Shown here in pieces: positions 1-8,828 of a stretch of 64,000 bases of DNA. Both the position numbers and the translations under genes were made by a program. Within the stretch, counting starts at the first letter, position 1, and each line of letters opens with the position of its first letter. The stretch comes from Veillonella intestinalis (lineage in GTDB: Bacteria; Bacillota; Negativicutes; Veillonellales; Veillonellaceae), in assembly GCF_943193155.1 (NCBI RefSeq), contig NZ_CALPDB010000003.1, positions 1-64,000 of the forward strand, read 5' to 3'. The notes under the pieces were generated by a model, which did not search any database, was not told where the DNA came from, and saw only the letters and a list, made by a program, of their open reading frames with translations.

Positions 1-97
1 TTAGTAAGATCCCATGTAGACGACATGGTTGATAGGCCAGGTGTGGAAGAGCTGTGAGGCTTGGAGCTGACTGGTACTAATAGATCGAGGGCTTTAC
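1..97 (+). rRNA. rrl: 23S ribosomal RNA, 3' end (partial)
   Basis: The first ~97 bases carry the conserved 3' terminal sequence of bacterial 23S rRNA, including the near-universal stretch GGTACTAATAGATCGAGGGC at about 71-90. The rest of the gene lies outside the window to the left. A spacer of about 140 bases without a tRNA separates it from the 5S gene. The exact 3' end is estimated. Confidence 0.95.
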
Positions 98-237
98 TTT
101 TAAATAGTGAACCAGATTAAAATGGTAGTCACTAGACTGTAGGGACAAACTTCAATTAAAGAATTATATATAATCTAATGTGTAACTTACAAGATCTACA
201 CTTCTATGTGGTTTTCAGAGTACAAGCTCTGACAGAT

Positions 238-352
<115 letters not shown>

Positions 353-360
353 TAATGAAA

Positions 361-400
361 ATAAGAGGTCGTGTCGAAAGACACGGCCTCTTATTTTTGT
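361..400 (+). terminator. rRNA operon terminator
   Basis: A 15-bp stem (361-375 with 380-394, one G-T pair, GAAA tetraloop) is followed by a T-rich tail. It directly follows 5S rRNA and ends the rrn operon. Confidence 0.92.
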
Positions 401-495
401 TAATCTAATGAGTAACAATCTGTCTGGCCGCTTCCAAGAAGCGAGTGAAGCGAAGCGTAGCATGATAGATCGTAATAAAATAATACAAAAAATAC

Positions 496-549
496 AAAAA
501 GAAGGATGTATCTATTACTTACTATAGTTATAGATACATCCTTCTTTTT
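496..549. terminator. Bidirectional terminator
   Basis: A perfect 19-bp stem (496-514 with 531-549) has an A5 run on its left and T5 on its right, so it can act in both directions. It lies downstream of the minus-strand MazG-like gene and backs up the rRNA terminator. Confidence 0.8.
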
Positions 550-632
550 ATGCTAGTATATATTAAATAAATAATTAATTATTAGAACTATGGTGTAATG
601 TAATTTATAGAAATTGGATAAATAGTGGTGAA

Positions 633-974
633 TTATTTAGGTAATTCACTTTCTTTTGTTTCCACAAAGTCCATAATGGCTTTTTCAAAATCAATTCCCA
701 TGCGATCTGCAAGAGCTGCTAACCACCAAACACATTCACCTAATTTGTGAGGTAATAAAGTCTTAAGATCATCTTCTGTATTGGCTGTAGGCCATGTTTT
801 TTCATGAGCCATAGCTAGGCGTCCTACAAGAGCTGCATCTGTTAAGAAACCGAGTGCATCTTCTTCAATAGTCCAGCGTTGGCCATTGAATTTATCTTCT
901 AATTTATGATAGGATTCACGAATCGCTAAATTTCGTTCAATGACTTCTTGTAAAGTTATGTTTTGCTTTTCCAT
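633..974 (-). CDS. MazG-like nucleotide pyrophosphohydrolase family protein
   Basis: A 113-residue all-helical protein. The C-terminal half, with KLGECVWWLAALADRMGID at about residues 77-95, resembles the helix of MazG-fold proteins that carries metal-binding acidic residues (usual form ELGDVLWYLA). In this family the fold hydrolyses nucleoside triphosphates to monophosphates, often clearing non-canonical nucleotides. Only some of the typical EExxE/ExxD acids are evident, so catalytic activity is uncertain. The start is the ATG at 972-974, preceded on the minus strand by AAGGAGGCC. It stands alone between the rRNA operon and a long AT-rich gap. Confidence 0.7.
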   Translation of the reverse strand: MEKQNITLQEVIERNLAIRESYHKLEDKFNGQRWTIEEDALGFLTDAALVGRLAMAHEKTWPTANTEDDLKTLLPHKLGECVWWLAALADRMGIDFEKAIMDFVETKESELPK

Positions 975-1489
975 TAAGGCCTCCTTAGTTATAGATATGT
1001 AATAGAAATTAAAATTTTAATTATAGTATAGCATAATTATATGCAATATTCATTTTTAATTTTAGTATTAAGTATATATAAATTTCAATAAACAAAATGA
1101 TAAAAATTATTAAAATTGTATTTATTAACTTTAGAGACAGTACAAAAATATATATACAATTATGTATTTAAGATTATGTACAGCTATATGTTTTAGACTA
1201 CATATGACTATATATCTCTGTGTATGTATAACTGTATATGGATATTATAAAAGGCTACGAGAATCTATATATCTTAGATACAGATAATTATATATTTGGT
1301 GCACAGGTAATCATATACATGTGATTTGTGTGATGATTTGTGTGAATATGTTTTAATTAGGGTGTAATCATATATTCTTATAAAGTGTTCATCTAACTAG
1401 AAAAATAATTTTTGAGAATATATATCAATTTTAGAAGCGATTAAAAGATGGCGTGTATTCTATTTATTCTAATGTAATAGTATATCCTA
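975..1489. other. AT-rich intergenic stretch with no recognisable gene
   Basis: About 515 bases, very AT-rich, with many TATA-like steps. I see no ORF with a ribosome binding site, no tRNA and no strong stem-loop. Promoters of the divergent MazG-like gene must lie near its right end side at 975-1040, but none is clear enough to call. Confidence 0.5.
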
Positions 1490-1518
1490 TTGACAATGTA
1501 TGATTTAAAACGTACAAT
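1490..1518 (+). promoter_or_regulatory. Promoter of the sulfate assimilation operon
   Basis: A near-consensus sigma-A promoter: TTGACA (1490-1495), 17-bp spacer, TACAAT (1513-1518). The predicted start near 1525 gives a leader of about 265 nt before the first gene. An inverted repeat (TTTAAAACG 1504-1512, CGTTTTAAA 1543-1551) overlaps the -10 region and could be an operator; that is inference. Confidence 0.7.
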
Positions 1519-1601
1519 TACAGACAGCTTTATAAATACGTGCGTTTTAAATACCTGTTAAAAATGTAGGAATTAAATATTAGCTAAGCTATACGAATTA
1601 A

Positions 1602-1632
1602 ATAAGCTAGGATTAGGGGAATCCTAGCTTAT
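1602..1632 (+). promoter_or_regulatory. Leader hairpin upstream of the sulfate operon
   Basis: A perfect 13-bp stem (1602-1614 with 1620-1632, 5-nt loop) lies inside the predicted leader. A T5 run follows only after about 8 bases, so it is at best a weak terminator and may be an attenuator or RNA-stability element. Confidence 0.5.
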
Positions 1633-1791
1633 GTAGATATTTTTATAGTAGTAAATTAGCTTACTGAAATAAAGAAAGGATAAATATATAGGGTATTTCA
1701 AGCACGCCATAGTTGAGAAAGAAGCAAGGTAGATTAGCGCAGATGTGTGCTAATTAAAAAGAGAGAGTTAAAAGAGAATGAAGGTATGTCT

Positions 1792-2814
1792 ATGAAACGA
1801 AGAGGTTGGTATTTACTTCTCTCCGTAGGTATAGTGGGGGCTATATTATGGAGCACAGAACAGGCATTTTCATCGTCTAGTGAAGAGACTACGATGACCT
1901 TGATTAATGTGTCCTATGATGCTACGCGAGAGTTTTATGAAGCCTATAATACTGATTTTGCAGCGTATTATAAGGCTCGTACAGGTAAAGAGATAATAAT
2001 CCATCAATCGCACGGTGGCTCAGGCAATCAAGCTAGAGCCGTGGTAGAAGGCTTTGATGCAGATATTGTAACTTTAGCTTTGGCACAAGATGTGAATTTA
2101 TTACAAAAGGTTCACCTATTAGATTCTAATTGGGAGTCTAGTTTACCAAATTATTCGGCCCCTTATACTTCAACCGTTGTATTTTTAGTGCGACAGGGGA
2201 ATGCATTAAAAATTAGGGATTGGGATGATTTAGTTAAACCAAATGTCCGTATTATTGCACCTGATCCAAAGAGTAGTGGTGGGGCTTGTTGGATTTTTTT
2301 AGCTGCTTATGCTTATGGAGCAGGTTTGCCTGATGATACAGCTAAAGCTACTAATTTTGTGAAGCGATTATATGAAAATGTAGTAGTTATGGATGCTGGA
2401 GCTCGGGGGGCTACCACAACATTTGTAGAAAATAAACAAGGCGATGTATTGCTTGTTTGGGAAAATGAAGCTAAGCAGATTTTACAACACTATCCTGGTG
2501 AATATAAGCTAGTAACGCCATCAGTGTCTATAGTAGCCGAACCTAGTGTGGCAGTAGTCGCTAATATTGCTCGAAAACGAGGCACATATGAAGTAGCCGA
2601 GGATTACTTAACTCACTTATATGCGCCGGAGAGTCAGCGTTTAATAGCTCAATATGGATTTAGGCCCACAGATTCTACTGTTATGACAGAGGTAGCCAAG
2701 GAATATCCAACACCTCAGCGCATGGTAACAATTCGTGATTTTGGTGGTTGGGCCGCTGCTTATGAGCGTTTCTTTGAAGATGGTGCCCTATTCGATATGA
2801 TTCGGGACGAATAG
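1792..2814 (+). CDS. Sulfate ABC transporter substrate-binding protein
   Basis: An exported solute-binding protein of the CysP/Sbp family that captures sulfate (possibly thiosulfate) and hands it to the CysT-CysW permease. The N-terminus is a signal peptide: basic residues, then a hydrophobic stretch LLLSVGIVGAILW. Family motifs seen are VSYDATREFYE, QSHGGSGNQARAVVEG and DADIVTLALAQD. Total length of 340 residues matches the family. I chose the ATG at 1792 because GAAGG lies 7 bases upstream; an in-frame ATG at 1786 and a GTG at 1747 are less well placed. First gene of the operon, 9 bases before cysT. Whether it should be called sbp or cysP cannot be decided from sequence. Confidence 0.92.
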   Translation: MKRRGWYLLLSVGIVGAILWSTEQAFSSSSEETTMTLINVSYDATREFYEAYNTDFAAYYKARTGKEIIIHQSHGGSGNQARAVVEGFDADIVTLALAQDVNLLQKVHLLDSNWESSLPNYSAPYTSTVVFLVRQGNALKIRDWDDLVKPNVRIIAPDPKSSGGACWIFLAAYAYGAGLPDDTAKATNFVKRLYENVVVMDAGARGATTTFVENKQGDVLLVWENEAKQILQHYPGEYKLVTPSVSIVAEPSVAVVANIARKRGTYEVAEDYLTHLYAPESQRLIAQYGFRPTDSTVMTEVAKEYPTPQRMVTIRDFGGWAAAYERFFEDGALFDMIRDE

Positions 2815-2823
2815 GAGGGCTTT

Positions 2824-3675
2824 ATGAGACAAACTATGCAAACAAATAGTAGAGCGCCTCGTCTATTACCAGGTTTTAGACTGACCTTAGGTGTGACCTT
2901 AACCATTTTGTCTATCATTGTTATTTTGCCAGTAGGTACTATTTTAGGCTATGCGGTGCAAATTCCGCCCATGACATTGTGGCAAACCATTGCTAAACCT
3001 GTAGTTTGGCACGCTTTTGCTACGAGTATTATGACATCGTTGGTAGCAGCAACTATTAACTTAGTCTTTGGCACATTATTAGCTTGGATTTTAGTACGAT
3101 ATACATTCCCAGGGCGACGTTTCATTGATAGTCTTATTGAGTTACCTTTTGCACTACCTACAGCTGTAGCAGGGATTACCTTATCTAAGTTATATTCAGA
3201 TACTGGCTTATTGGGTAGTACACTTATACAGTGGGGAATTTCTTTAGTGTATACGAAGATAGGTATTAGTATTGCACTAATTTTTGTAGGGATTCCTTTT
3301 GTAGTTCGCTCTGTTGAGCCTGTATTAGCTAAATTGGATGGTTCGTATGAAGAAGCGGCAGCTGTATTAGGGGCGAATAACTTCACAATATTCCGGCGTA
3401 TTATTTTACCTGAAATTTTGCCCGCTGGGTTGGCTGGATTTGCCCTTGCGTTTGCTCGAGGGCTTGGGGAATACGGAAGTGTCATTTATATTTCAGGTAA
3501 TAGCGCTAAAGCCCAGACACAAGTAGTATCTTATGTAATTATGCAGAAGTTGAACTATATTGATTATGAAGGTGCTACAGCGATGGCATTGCTTTTATTA
3601 ATATTGGCCTTTTTCATTTTGCTTAGCGTTAATTTATTGCAATTGCGTCAAGCGAAGCGGTTAGGAGGTCGATAG
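2824..3675 (+). CDS. cysT: Sulfate ABC transporter permease CysT
   Basis: A 283-residue inner-membrane permease with about six hydrophobic segments. The cytoplasmic EAA loop that docks with the ATPase is visible at about residues 176-205 (EEAAAVLGANNFTIFRRIIL, then a conserved G). It pairs with CysW to form the sulfate channel. Of the two permeases it is the first in the operon, as in other cysTWA clusters. AGGAGG precedes its ATG, and the next gene starts 1 base after its stop, suggesting translational coupling. Confidence 0.93.
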   Translation: MRQTMQTNSRAPRLLPGFRLTLGVTLTILSIIVILPVGTILGYAVQIPPMTLWQTIAKPVVWHAFATSIMTSLVAATINLVFGTLLAWILVRYTFPGRRFIDSLIELPFALPTAVAGITLSKLYSDTGLLGSTLIQWGISLVYTKIGISIALIFVGIPFVVRSVEPVLAKLDGSYEEAAAVLGANNFTIFRRIILPEILPAGLAGFALAFARGLGEYGSVIYISGNSAKAQTQVVSYVIMQKLNYIDYEGATAMALLLLILAFFILLSVNLLQLRQAKRLGGR

Positions 3676-3676
3676 G

Positions 3677-4510
3677 ATGAAAGAATTAAAGTGGGTGCAA
3701 TATAGCTTAATTATAGTGGGGTTTCTTTTCGTTATTTTAATGTTAGTTTTTCCACTTATAACGGTAATTCTCAGTTCTTTGGCACAAGGCTGGACATTTT
3801 ATGTAAAGGCTATTACAACGCCTTATGTAGTATCTGCACTAGGTCTCACTTTAGTAGCTGCTTTGGTAGCGGTATTAGTAAGTGGGATATTTGGTCTTTG
3901 TGCGGCTTATAGCATTGGTAAGTTTGATTTTAAAGGTAAGCAGTTGTTAATGACGTTAATTGATGTGCCCTTTTCTATTTCACCGGTCATTGCAGGTTTA
4001 GCCTTTATTATGGTGTTTGGCCGTATTGGATGGGGTTACAGTATTTTAGAGAGTCTTAATCAGTGGTTAGGTACGAACTGGCGTGTGGTCTTTGCTTTAC
4101 CAGGTGTATTCTTAGCTACAATTTTTGTAACCTTACCCTTTGTTTTCCGTGAAGTGATAGGCGTTATGCATACAAGAGGACGTGAAGAGGAAGAAGCGGC
4201 TGTTTTAATGGGGGCATCGGGATTGACTGTTTTTTGGAAAATTACCTTTCCTCAGATTAAATGGGGTTTCCTCTATGGCGTATTACTGTGTGCCGCCAGA
4301 GCGTTAGGCGAATTTGGAGCCGTAGCAGCCTTATCGAAAGTACGTGGCAGTACCTTTACTTTGCCTTTGGAAATTGACGCTTTGTATTTATCTGGTTCTG
4401 CTACAGGCGTTACAGCTGCTTTTGCGGCATCCTCTGTATTGGTTATGTTAGCAATCGTCTTATTAATTTTACGGGCTTATGTAGAACAACGAGTGGGTCA
4501 TAATGGCTAG
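3677..4510 (+). CDS. cysW: Sulfate ABC transporter permease CysW
   Basis: A 277-residue membrane protein, paralogous to CysT, with about six membrane spans. Its EAA loop reads EEEEAAVLMGASGLTVFWKI at about residues 171-190, followed by the CysW-type RALGEFGAVAALSK. It forms the permease heterodimer with CysT. A ribosome binding site (TTAGGAGGT) overlaps the end of cysT. A 164-base gap follows before cysA; it holds a duplicated 13-mer (4508-4520 and 4530-4542) and a weak AT-rich hairpin but no clear promoter. Confidence 0.93.
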   Translation: MKELKWVQYSLIIVGFLFVILMLVFPLITVILSSLAQGWTFYVKAITTPYVVSALGLTLVAALVAVLVSGIFGLCAAYSIGKFDFKGKQLLMTLIDVPFSISPVIAGLAFIMVFGRIGWGYSILESLNQWLGTNWRVVFALPGVFLATIFVTLPFVFREVIGVMHTRGREEEEAAVLMGASGLTVFWKITFPQIKWGFLYGVLLCAARALGEFGAVAALSKVRGSTFTLPLEIDALYLSGSATGVTAAFAASSVLVMLAIVLLILRAYVEQRVGHNG

Positions 4511-4674
4511 GTATTGTAATAAATATGGTTAGGTATTGTAATGAAATGGATATAAAAATAATGTTAATATTATTTTTATTATTAAGAACTATATAGATTG
4601 ATTTTTAGTTTATTAAGGGTAATTTAGGGATAATAAAGAAATATTGAAGAATTGAGAGAGTTTGAGGTGATGAG

Positions 4675-5754
4675 ATGGAACAAGGAGCGTCTCAGTATGT
4701 AGCCATGGAGGGAATTTATAAGCAATATGGCCATTATGAAGCATCTAAAGATGTGAGTTTTCATATTGCTGAAGGCAAGATTGTAGCTCTATTAGGCCCC
4801 AGTGGGAGTGGTAAAACCACAATTTTACGTATGTTAGCAGGACTAGAGCAACCAGATCAGGGTGATATCTATATTGCTGGTAAGCGTGTGAATGCTATTG
4901 TACCGGCTAAGCGTGGTATAGGTTTTGTATTTCAAAATTATGCGCTATTTCGTCATATGACGGTATTTGATAATATTGCCTTTGGTCTTACCGTGCAAAA
5001 AGAGGAGCAACATGTGATTCATAAGCGAGTGTTAGAATTACTAGATTTAGTTGGTCTTGCTAATTTGCAAGATCGTTATCCTGGTGAATTATCTGGTGGA
5101 CAGCGGCAGCGTGTAGCCTTTGCAAGGGCTTTGGCACCAAGGCCTGATGTATTGTTATTAGATGAACCTTTTGCGGCTATTGATGCAAAGGTTAAGCATG
5201 AGCTCCGTCAATGGTTAAAAGCTACCATTAAGAAATCGGGGATTACGAGTATCTTTGTGACTCATGATCAAGAAGAAGCCGTAGAATTAGCTGATGAAAT
5301 TATTGTAACTAATAATGGTTGTATTGAACAAATGGGCACACCAGAAGAGATTTATGGACAACCAGCAACCCCCTTTGTGGCTGGATTTATGGGGAAGGCC
5401 AAGGGGATTATGGAATATGAAAGCCTTAACGGTTTTGAACGAGAGGCCGGTTTTGATTGGGCAATTATTCGCCCCGAATTCGTAGCTGTTTTTAAAGCAG
5501 ATGCAGACCATGAAGATAAAAGTGCTGTTGAAACGGGTAGTGTAGAAGCGGTAACGTTTCAGGGAACGCGCCTTAGCATGCGCATTCGTATTGGGAATCA
5601 TCTGATTGAAGCAGAACAGCCTATTGAAGCGGCTTCGTTTGTTGTAGGTGAAACGGTTCAGGTCTTGATTTATCGGCTTTTCTTGTGTAGTAATACGGAG
5701 GTTCATATTGTGAAAAATAAAGCTCTTGAACCAGGTCAAGTATTCTATATTTAA
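4675..5754 (+). CDS. cysA: Sulfate ABC transporter ATP-binding protein CysA
   Basis: The ATPase that powers sulfate import. Walker A GPSGSGKT is at residues 41-48, the ABC signature LSGGQRQRVAFARAL at about 141-155 and Walker B VLLLDEPF just after, followed by the D-loop and the switch histidine in FVTHDQEEA. A C-terminal TOBE-like domain (about residues 240-359) is typical of CysA/PotA-type importers. Length of 359 residues is normal. It closes the transporter part of the operon, and the reductase genes follow 42 bases later. Confidence 0.93.
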   Translation: MEQGASQYVAMEGIYKQYGHYEASKDVSFHIAEGKIVALLGPSGSGKTTILRMLAGLEQPDQGDIYIAGKRVNAIVPAKRGIGFVFQNYALFRHMTVFDNIAFGLTVQKEEQHVIHKRVLELLDLVGLANLQDRYPGELSGGQRQRVAFARALAPRPDVLLLDEPFAAIDAKVKHELRQWLKATIKKSGITSIFVTHDQEEAVELADEIIVTNNGCIEQMGTPEEIYGQPATPFVAGFMGKAKGIMEYESLNGFEREAGFDWAIIRPEFVAVFKADADHEDKSAVETGSVEAVTFQGTRLSMRIRIGNHLIEAEQPIEAASFVVGETVQVLIYRLFLCSNTEVHIVKNKALEPGQVFYI

Positions 5755-5796
5755 GAGAGTTTGACAGACTTTAGGAAATTAGGTGGGATAGGACGT

Positions 5797-7515
5797 ATGA
5801 AAATTGAGAAACGAGAGCGAATTGAAACGGATGTGCTTATCATTGGTGGCGGTACAGCTGGTTGTTATGCAGCGTTGACTTTGCAAAAACAAACAGATGC
5901 TAACGTTTTAATTGTAGAAAAGGCAGTAATTCGTCGCAGTGGCTGTTTAGCAGCAGGGGTTAATGCACTGAATGCGTATATTGTAAAAGGTCGCAAGCCA
6001 GAAGATTATGTTGAGTATGCCACAAAAGATGCAGCTGGCATTGTGCGTCATGATTTATTATTATCCATGAGTGAACGACTGAATGGCGTTACTAAAGTAT
6101 TAGAAGATTTAGGTTTAGTTATTTTAAAAGACTCTAATGGAGAGTATATAGCCCGTGGTAATCGCAATATAAAAATCAATGGGGAAAATATTAAGCCTTT
6201 GTTAGCGGAAGTGGTTTTACAATTGCCAAATACAACGGTGATGGAACATGTCATTATTACCGATTATTTGGTAGAGGATGGTGAAATTAAGGGGGCTGTA
6301 GGCTTTTCGTTGCGTCATCAGGTGGCGTATGAAATTTATGCGCCCTATGTGATTTGTGCTACCGGTGGGGCCGCTGGGTTATATCGGCCTAATAATCCTG
6401 GTTTTTCACGGCATAAGATGTGGTATTCACCTTTTAATACGGGAGCTGGTTATGCCATGGGCATTCAAGCTGGTGCAGAAATGACGACCTTTGAAATGCG
6501 TTTTATTGCCTTGCGTTGTAAAGATACTATTGCGCCGACGGGCACTATTGCTCAAGGGGTGGGTGCTAAGCAGATTAATGCAGATGGCGAAGTATATGAA
6601 ACTAAATATGGATTGACTACTTCACAGCGTGTTTATGGCACAGTAAAAGAAAATTTAGAAGGTCATGGTCCTTGTTATTTAGCCACAGAAGGAATTAGTA
6701 GTGAGCAAAATATGGATCTTTTGAAGGCCTATCTTAATATGGCGCCAGGTCAGACTTTAAAATGGCTAGAATCGGGGGAAGGACCACAACAGCAGAATGT
6801 AGAGATTGAAGGAACAGAACCTTATATTGTAGGCGGTCATACGGCGAGTGGCTATTGGGTTGATACGAATCGTGAAACGACAATTCGCAATTTATATGCC
6901 GCTGGTGATGTAGCTGGTGGTTGTCCACAAAAATATGTAACTGGTGCTTTAGCGGAAGGGGAAATTGCAGCCCTAGCGATTGCTAAGCGATATGAAGCGG
7001 CTAAGGCTCATGATGAGAGGCATAATGGTAATGGTCATTTTGTTTCAGAGGGGCTTAAAGTGAAAGCAGAGGCCTATTTGTCGGCTTATGATGCTTATCT
7101 TACGGGCGAATCTCCATTATATACAACGGAACAGCTAGAAGAAGCGATGCAACGAACTATGGACAGCTATGCAGGTGGTATTGGTGCTTATTATCGTTTC
7201 AATAGTAAACAATTGAAGAAAGCGAAAACGAGAATTCAAGAATTGCAAAAAATGGCACAACATTTGAAAGCTCAAAATTTGCACGACCTATTATTTATTT
7301 ATGAATTAAAAGAGCGTTTAGTTGTATGTTTAACATTGATTGCTCATTTAGAAGGGCGTAAAGAAACACGCTGGCACAGCTTTGCAGAAAATTTAGATTA
7401 TCCTGAAAGTAGTGATGAATGGCTTTGTTATGTTAATTCGATAGCAACCGATAGAGGGATTGAAATTCGACAACGGCCATTAGTGAAGGAGGCGTATTAT
7501 GAGCATCAGAATTGA
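5797..7515 (+). CDS. aprA: Adenylylsulfate reductase alpha subunit (flavoprotein)
   Basis: An FAD protein of the fumarate reductase/APS reductase family. The dinucleotide-binding motif IIGGGTAG lies at about residues 15-22, and RRSGCLAAGVNALNAY and SPFNTGAGYAMG are typical of AprA-type flavoproteins. In partnership with AprB it would reduce APS to sulfite and AMP. Its position after a sulfate transporter and before the APS-forming CysDN supports APS reductase over fumarate reductase. At 572 residues it is shorter than dissimilatory AprA (over 600), as in assimilatory clostridial-type versions. The ATG at 5797 with GGTGGG/AGGA upstream is preferred over the TTG at 5761. It overlaps aprB by 17 bases. 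Confidence 0.85.
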   Translation: MKIEKRERIETDVLIIGGGTAGCYAALTLQKQTDANVLIVEKAVIRRSGCLAAGVNALNAYIVKGRKPEDYVEYATKDAAGIVRHDLLLSMSERLNGVTKVLEDLGLVILKDSNGEYIARGNRNIKINGENIKPLLAEVVLQLPNTTVMEHVIITDYLVEDGEIKGAVGFSLRHQVAYEIYAPYVICATGGAAGLYRPNNPGFSRHKMWYSPFNTGAGYAMGIQAGAEMTTFEMRFIALRCKDTIAPTGTIAQGVGAKQINADGEVYETKYGLTTSQRVYGTVKENLEGHGPCYLATEGISSEQNMDLLKAYLNMAPGQTLKWLESGEGPQQQNVEIEGTEPYIVGGHTASGYWVDTNRETTIRNLYAAGDVAGGCPQKYVTGALAEGEIAALAIAKRYEAAKAHDERHNGNGHFVSEGLKVKAEAYLSAYDAYLTGESPLYTTEQLEEAMQRTMDSYAGGIGAYYRFNSKQLKKAKTRIQELQKMAQHLKAQNLHDLLFIYELKERLVVCLTLIAHLEGRKETRWHSFAENLDYPESSDEWLCYVNSIATDRGIEIRQRPLVKEAYYEHQN

Positions 7516-7813
7516 TCAGCGTAGCTGCATCGGTTGTCAACGTTGTGTTAATATTTGTCCTGGTAGCTTACCAGCTATGAATGAAGAGGGTAAAGCCTAT
7601 ATGGCTTATCCTAAGGACTGCTGGGGCTGTATGGCATGTATAAAAGAATGTCCTGTTGGGGCCATTGCTTATTTTTTAGGACCCGATATGGGTGGCAAAG
7701 GGGGCACGATGAAGGCGCAGCGTGAAGGTCATTTTTGGCGTTGGGAATATATAGCGCCTAATGGGGAGAGCCAAACCATTGTTGTAAATGCGCAAGAATC
7801 CAACCAATATTAG
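7499..7813 (+). CDS. aprB: Adenylylsulfate reductase beta subunit (ferredoxin-like)
   Basis: A 104-residue iron-sulfur protein with two 4Fe-4S motifs, CIGCQRCVNICPG at about residues 11-23 and CWGCMACIKECPVGAI at about 41-56. It would pass electrons to the AprA flavin. It is shorter than dissimilatory AprB (about 150), lacking much of the C-terminal tail. The start overlaps the end of aprA and has GAAGGAGG in good position, so the two subunits are probably translationally coupled. Confidence 0.85.
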   Translation: MSIRIDQRSCIGCQRCVNICPGSLPAMNEEGKAYMAYPKDCWGCMACIKECPVGAIAYFLGPDMGGKGGTMKAQREGHFWRWEYIAPNGESQTIVVNAQESNQY

Positions 7814-7897
7814 ATATATAAAGAGTCTAAACTTTGTACTAGATATTAATCCATCTTGCATTAGGGTATAAGAGAGTAAAAGAGAGAAGGTAGTAAT

Positions 7898-8797
7898 ATG
7901 AGTGAGTATAGTCATTTAGATGAATTAGAGGCAGAGGCTATATATATTATCCGTGAAGTGGCGGCACAATGTGAGAAGCCCGTTATGTTGTATTCCATTG
8001 GGAAAGATAGTTCTGTTATGCTACATTTAGCACGAAAGGCCTTTTATCCTGAAAAGCCCCCATTTCCATTTTTGCATGTGAACACAACTTGGAAATTTAA
8101 AGAAATGATCAAGTTCCGTGATGAAACAGCTAAGAAATTTGGCTTAGATATGATTGAATATATCAATCAAGAAGGGGTTGCACAAGGTATTAATCCGTTT
8201 GACCATGGCTCAGCTTATACGGATATTATGAAAACCCAAGCTCTAAAGCAAGCATTAAATACATATGGTTTTACTGCGGCCTTTGGGGGTGGTCGTCGTG
8301 ATGAAGAAAAATCCCGTGCGAAAGAACGAATTTTTTCCTTCCGCAATGCCTCTCATGGTTGGGATCCTAAAAATCAGCGCCCTGAAATGTGGAAACTATA
8401 TAATGCTAAGATTAACAAAGGGGAAAGTATTCGCGTATTTCCTCTATCTAACTGGACTGAAAAGGATATTTGGCAATATATTAAACGTGAAAATATAGAT
8501 ATTGTATCCTTATATTTTGCGAAAGAACGACCTGTTGTATATCGTGATGGCAATATTATTATGGTAGATGATGATCGTTTTAAATTACGACCTGGTGAAA
8601 CCATTGAACAAAAGAAAGTGCGTTTCCGTACATTAGGTTGTTATCCTTTAACGGGTGGTACTGAATCTGAAGCCACTACCTTAGATGAAATCATTGAAGA
8701 AACCTTATCGGCTGTTTCCTCTGAACGTACGACACGCGTTATTGATAGTGAAGCGGCTGGCAGCATGGAACGGCGTAAGCGGGAAGGGTATTTCTAA
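7898..8797 (+). CDS. cysD: Sulfate adenylyltransferase subunit 2 CysD
   Basis: The catalytic ATP-pyrophosphatase subunit that makes APS from sulfate and ATP. The PP-loop motif SIGKDSS is at residues 33-39, and [19 protein letters not shown] and the C-terminal [12 protein letters not shown] are hallmarks of CysD. Length of 299 residues matches E. coli CysD. AGAGAAGG lies upstream of the ATG. It works with the GTPase CysN, whose gene follows 31 bases later. Confidence 0.95.
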   Translation: MSEYSHLDELEAEAIYIIREVAAQCEKPVMLYSIGKDSSVMLHLARKAFYPEKPPFPFLHVNTTWKFKEMIKFRDETAKKFGLDMIEYINQEGVAQGINPFDHGSAYTDIMKTQALKQALNTYGFTAAFGGGRRDEEKSRAKERIFSFRNASHGWDPKNQRPEMWKLYNAKINKGESIRVFPLSNWTEKDIWQYIKRENIDIVSLYFAKERPVVYRDGNIIMVDDDRFKLRPGETIEQKKVRFRTLGCYPLTGGTESEATTLDEIIEETLSAVSSERTTRVIDSEAAGSMERRKREGYF

Positions 8798-8828
8798 TAT
8801 AGGTATTGGGTAAAGAGAGGATACAATC

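Noticed and set aside
5761-5796. TTG start for aprA at 5761
   Set aside because: The ATG at 5797 has a better-placed ribosome binding site, and the flavin fold begins shortly after it.
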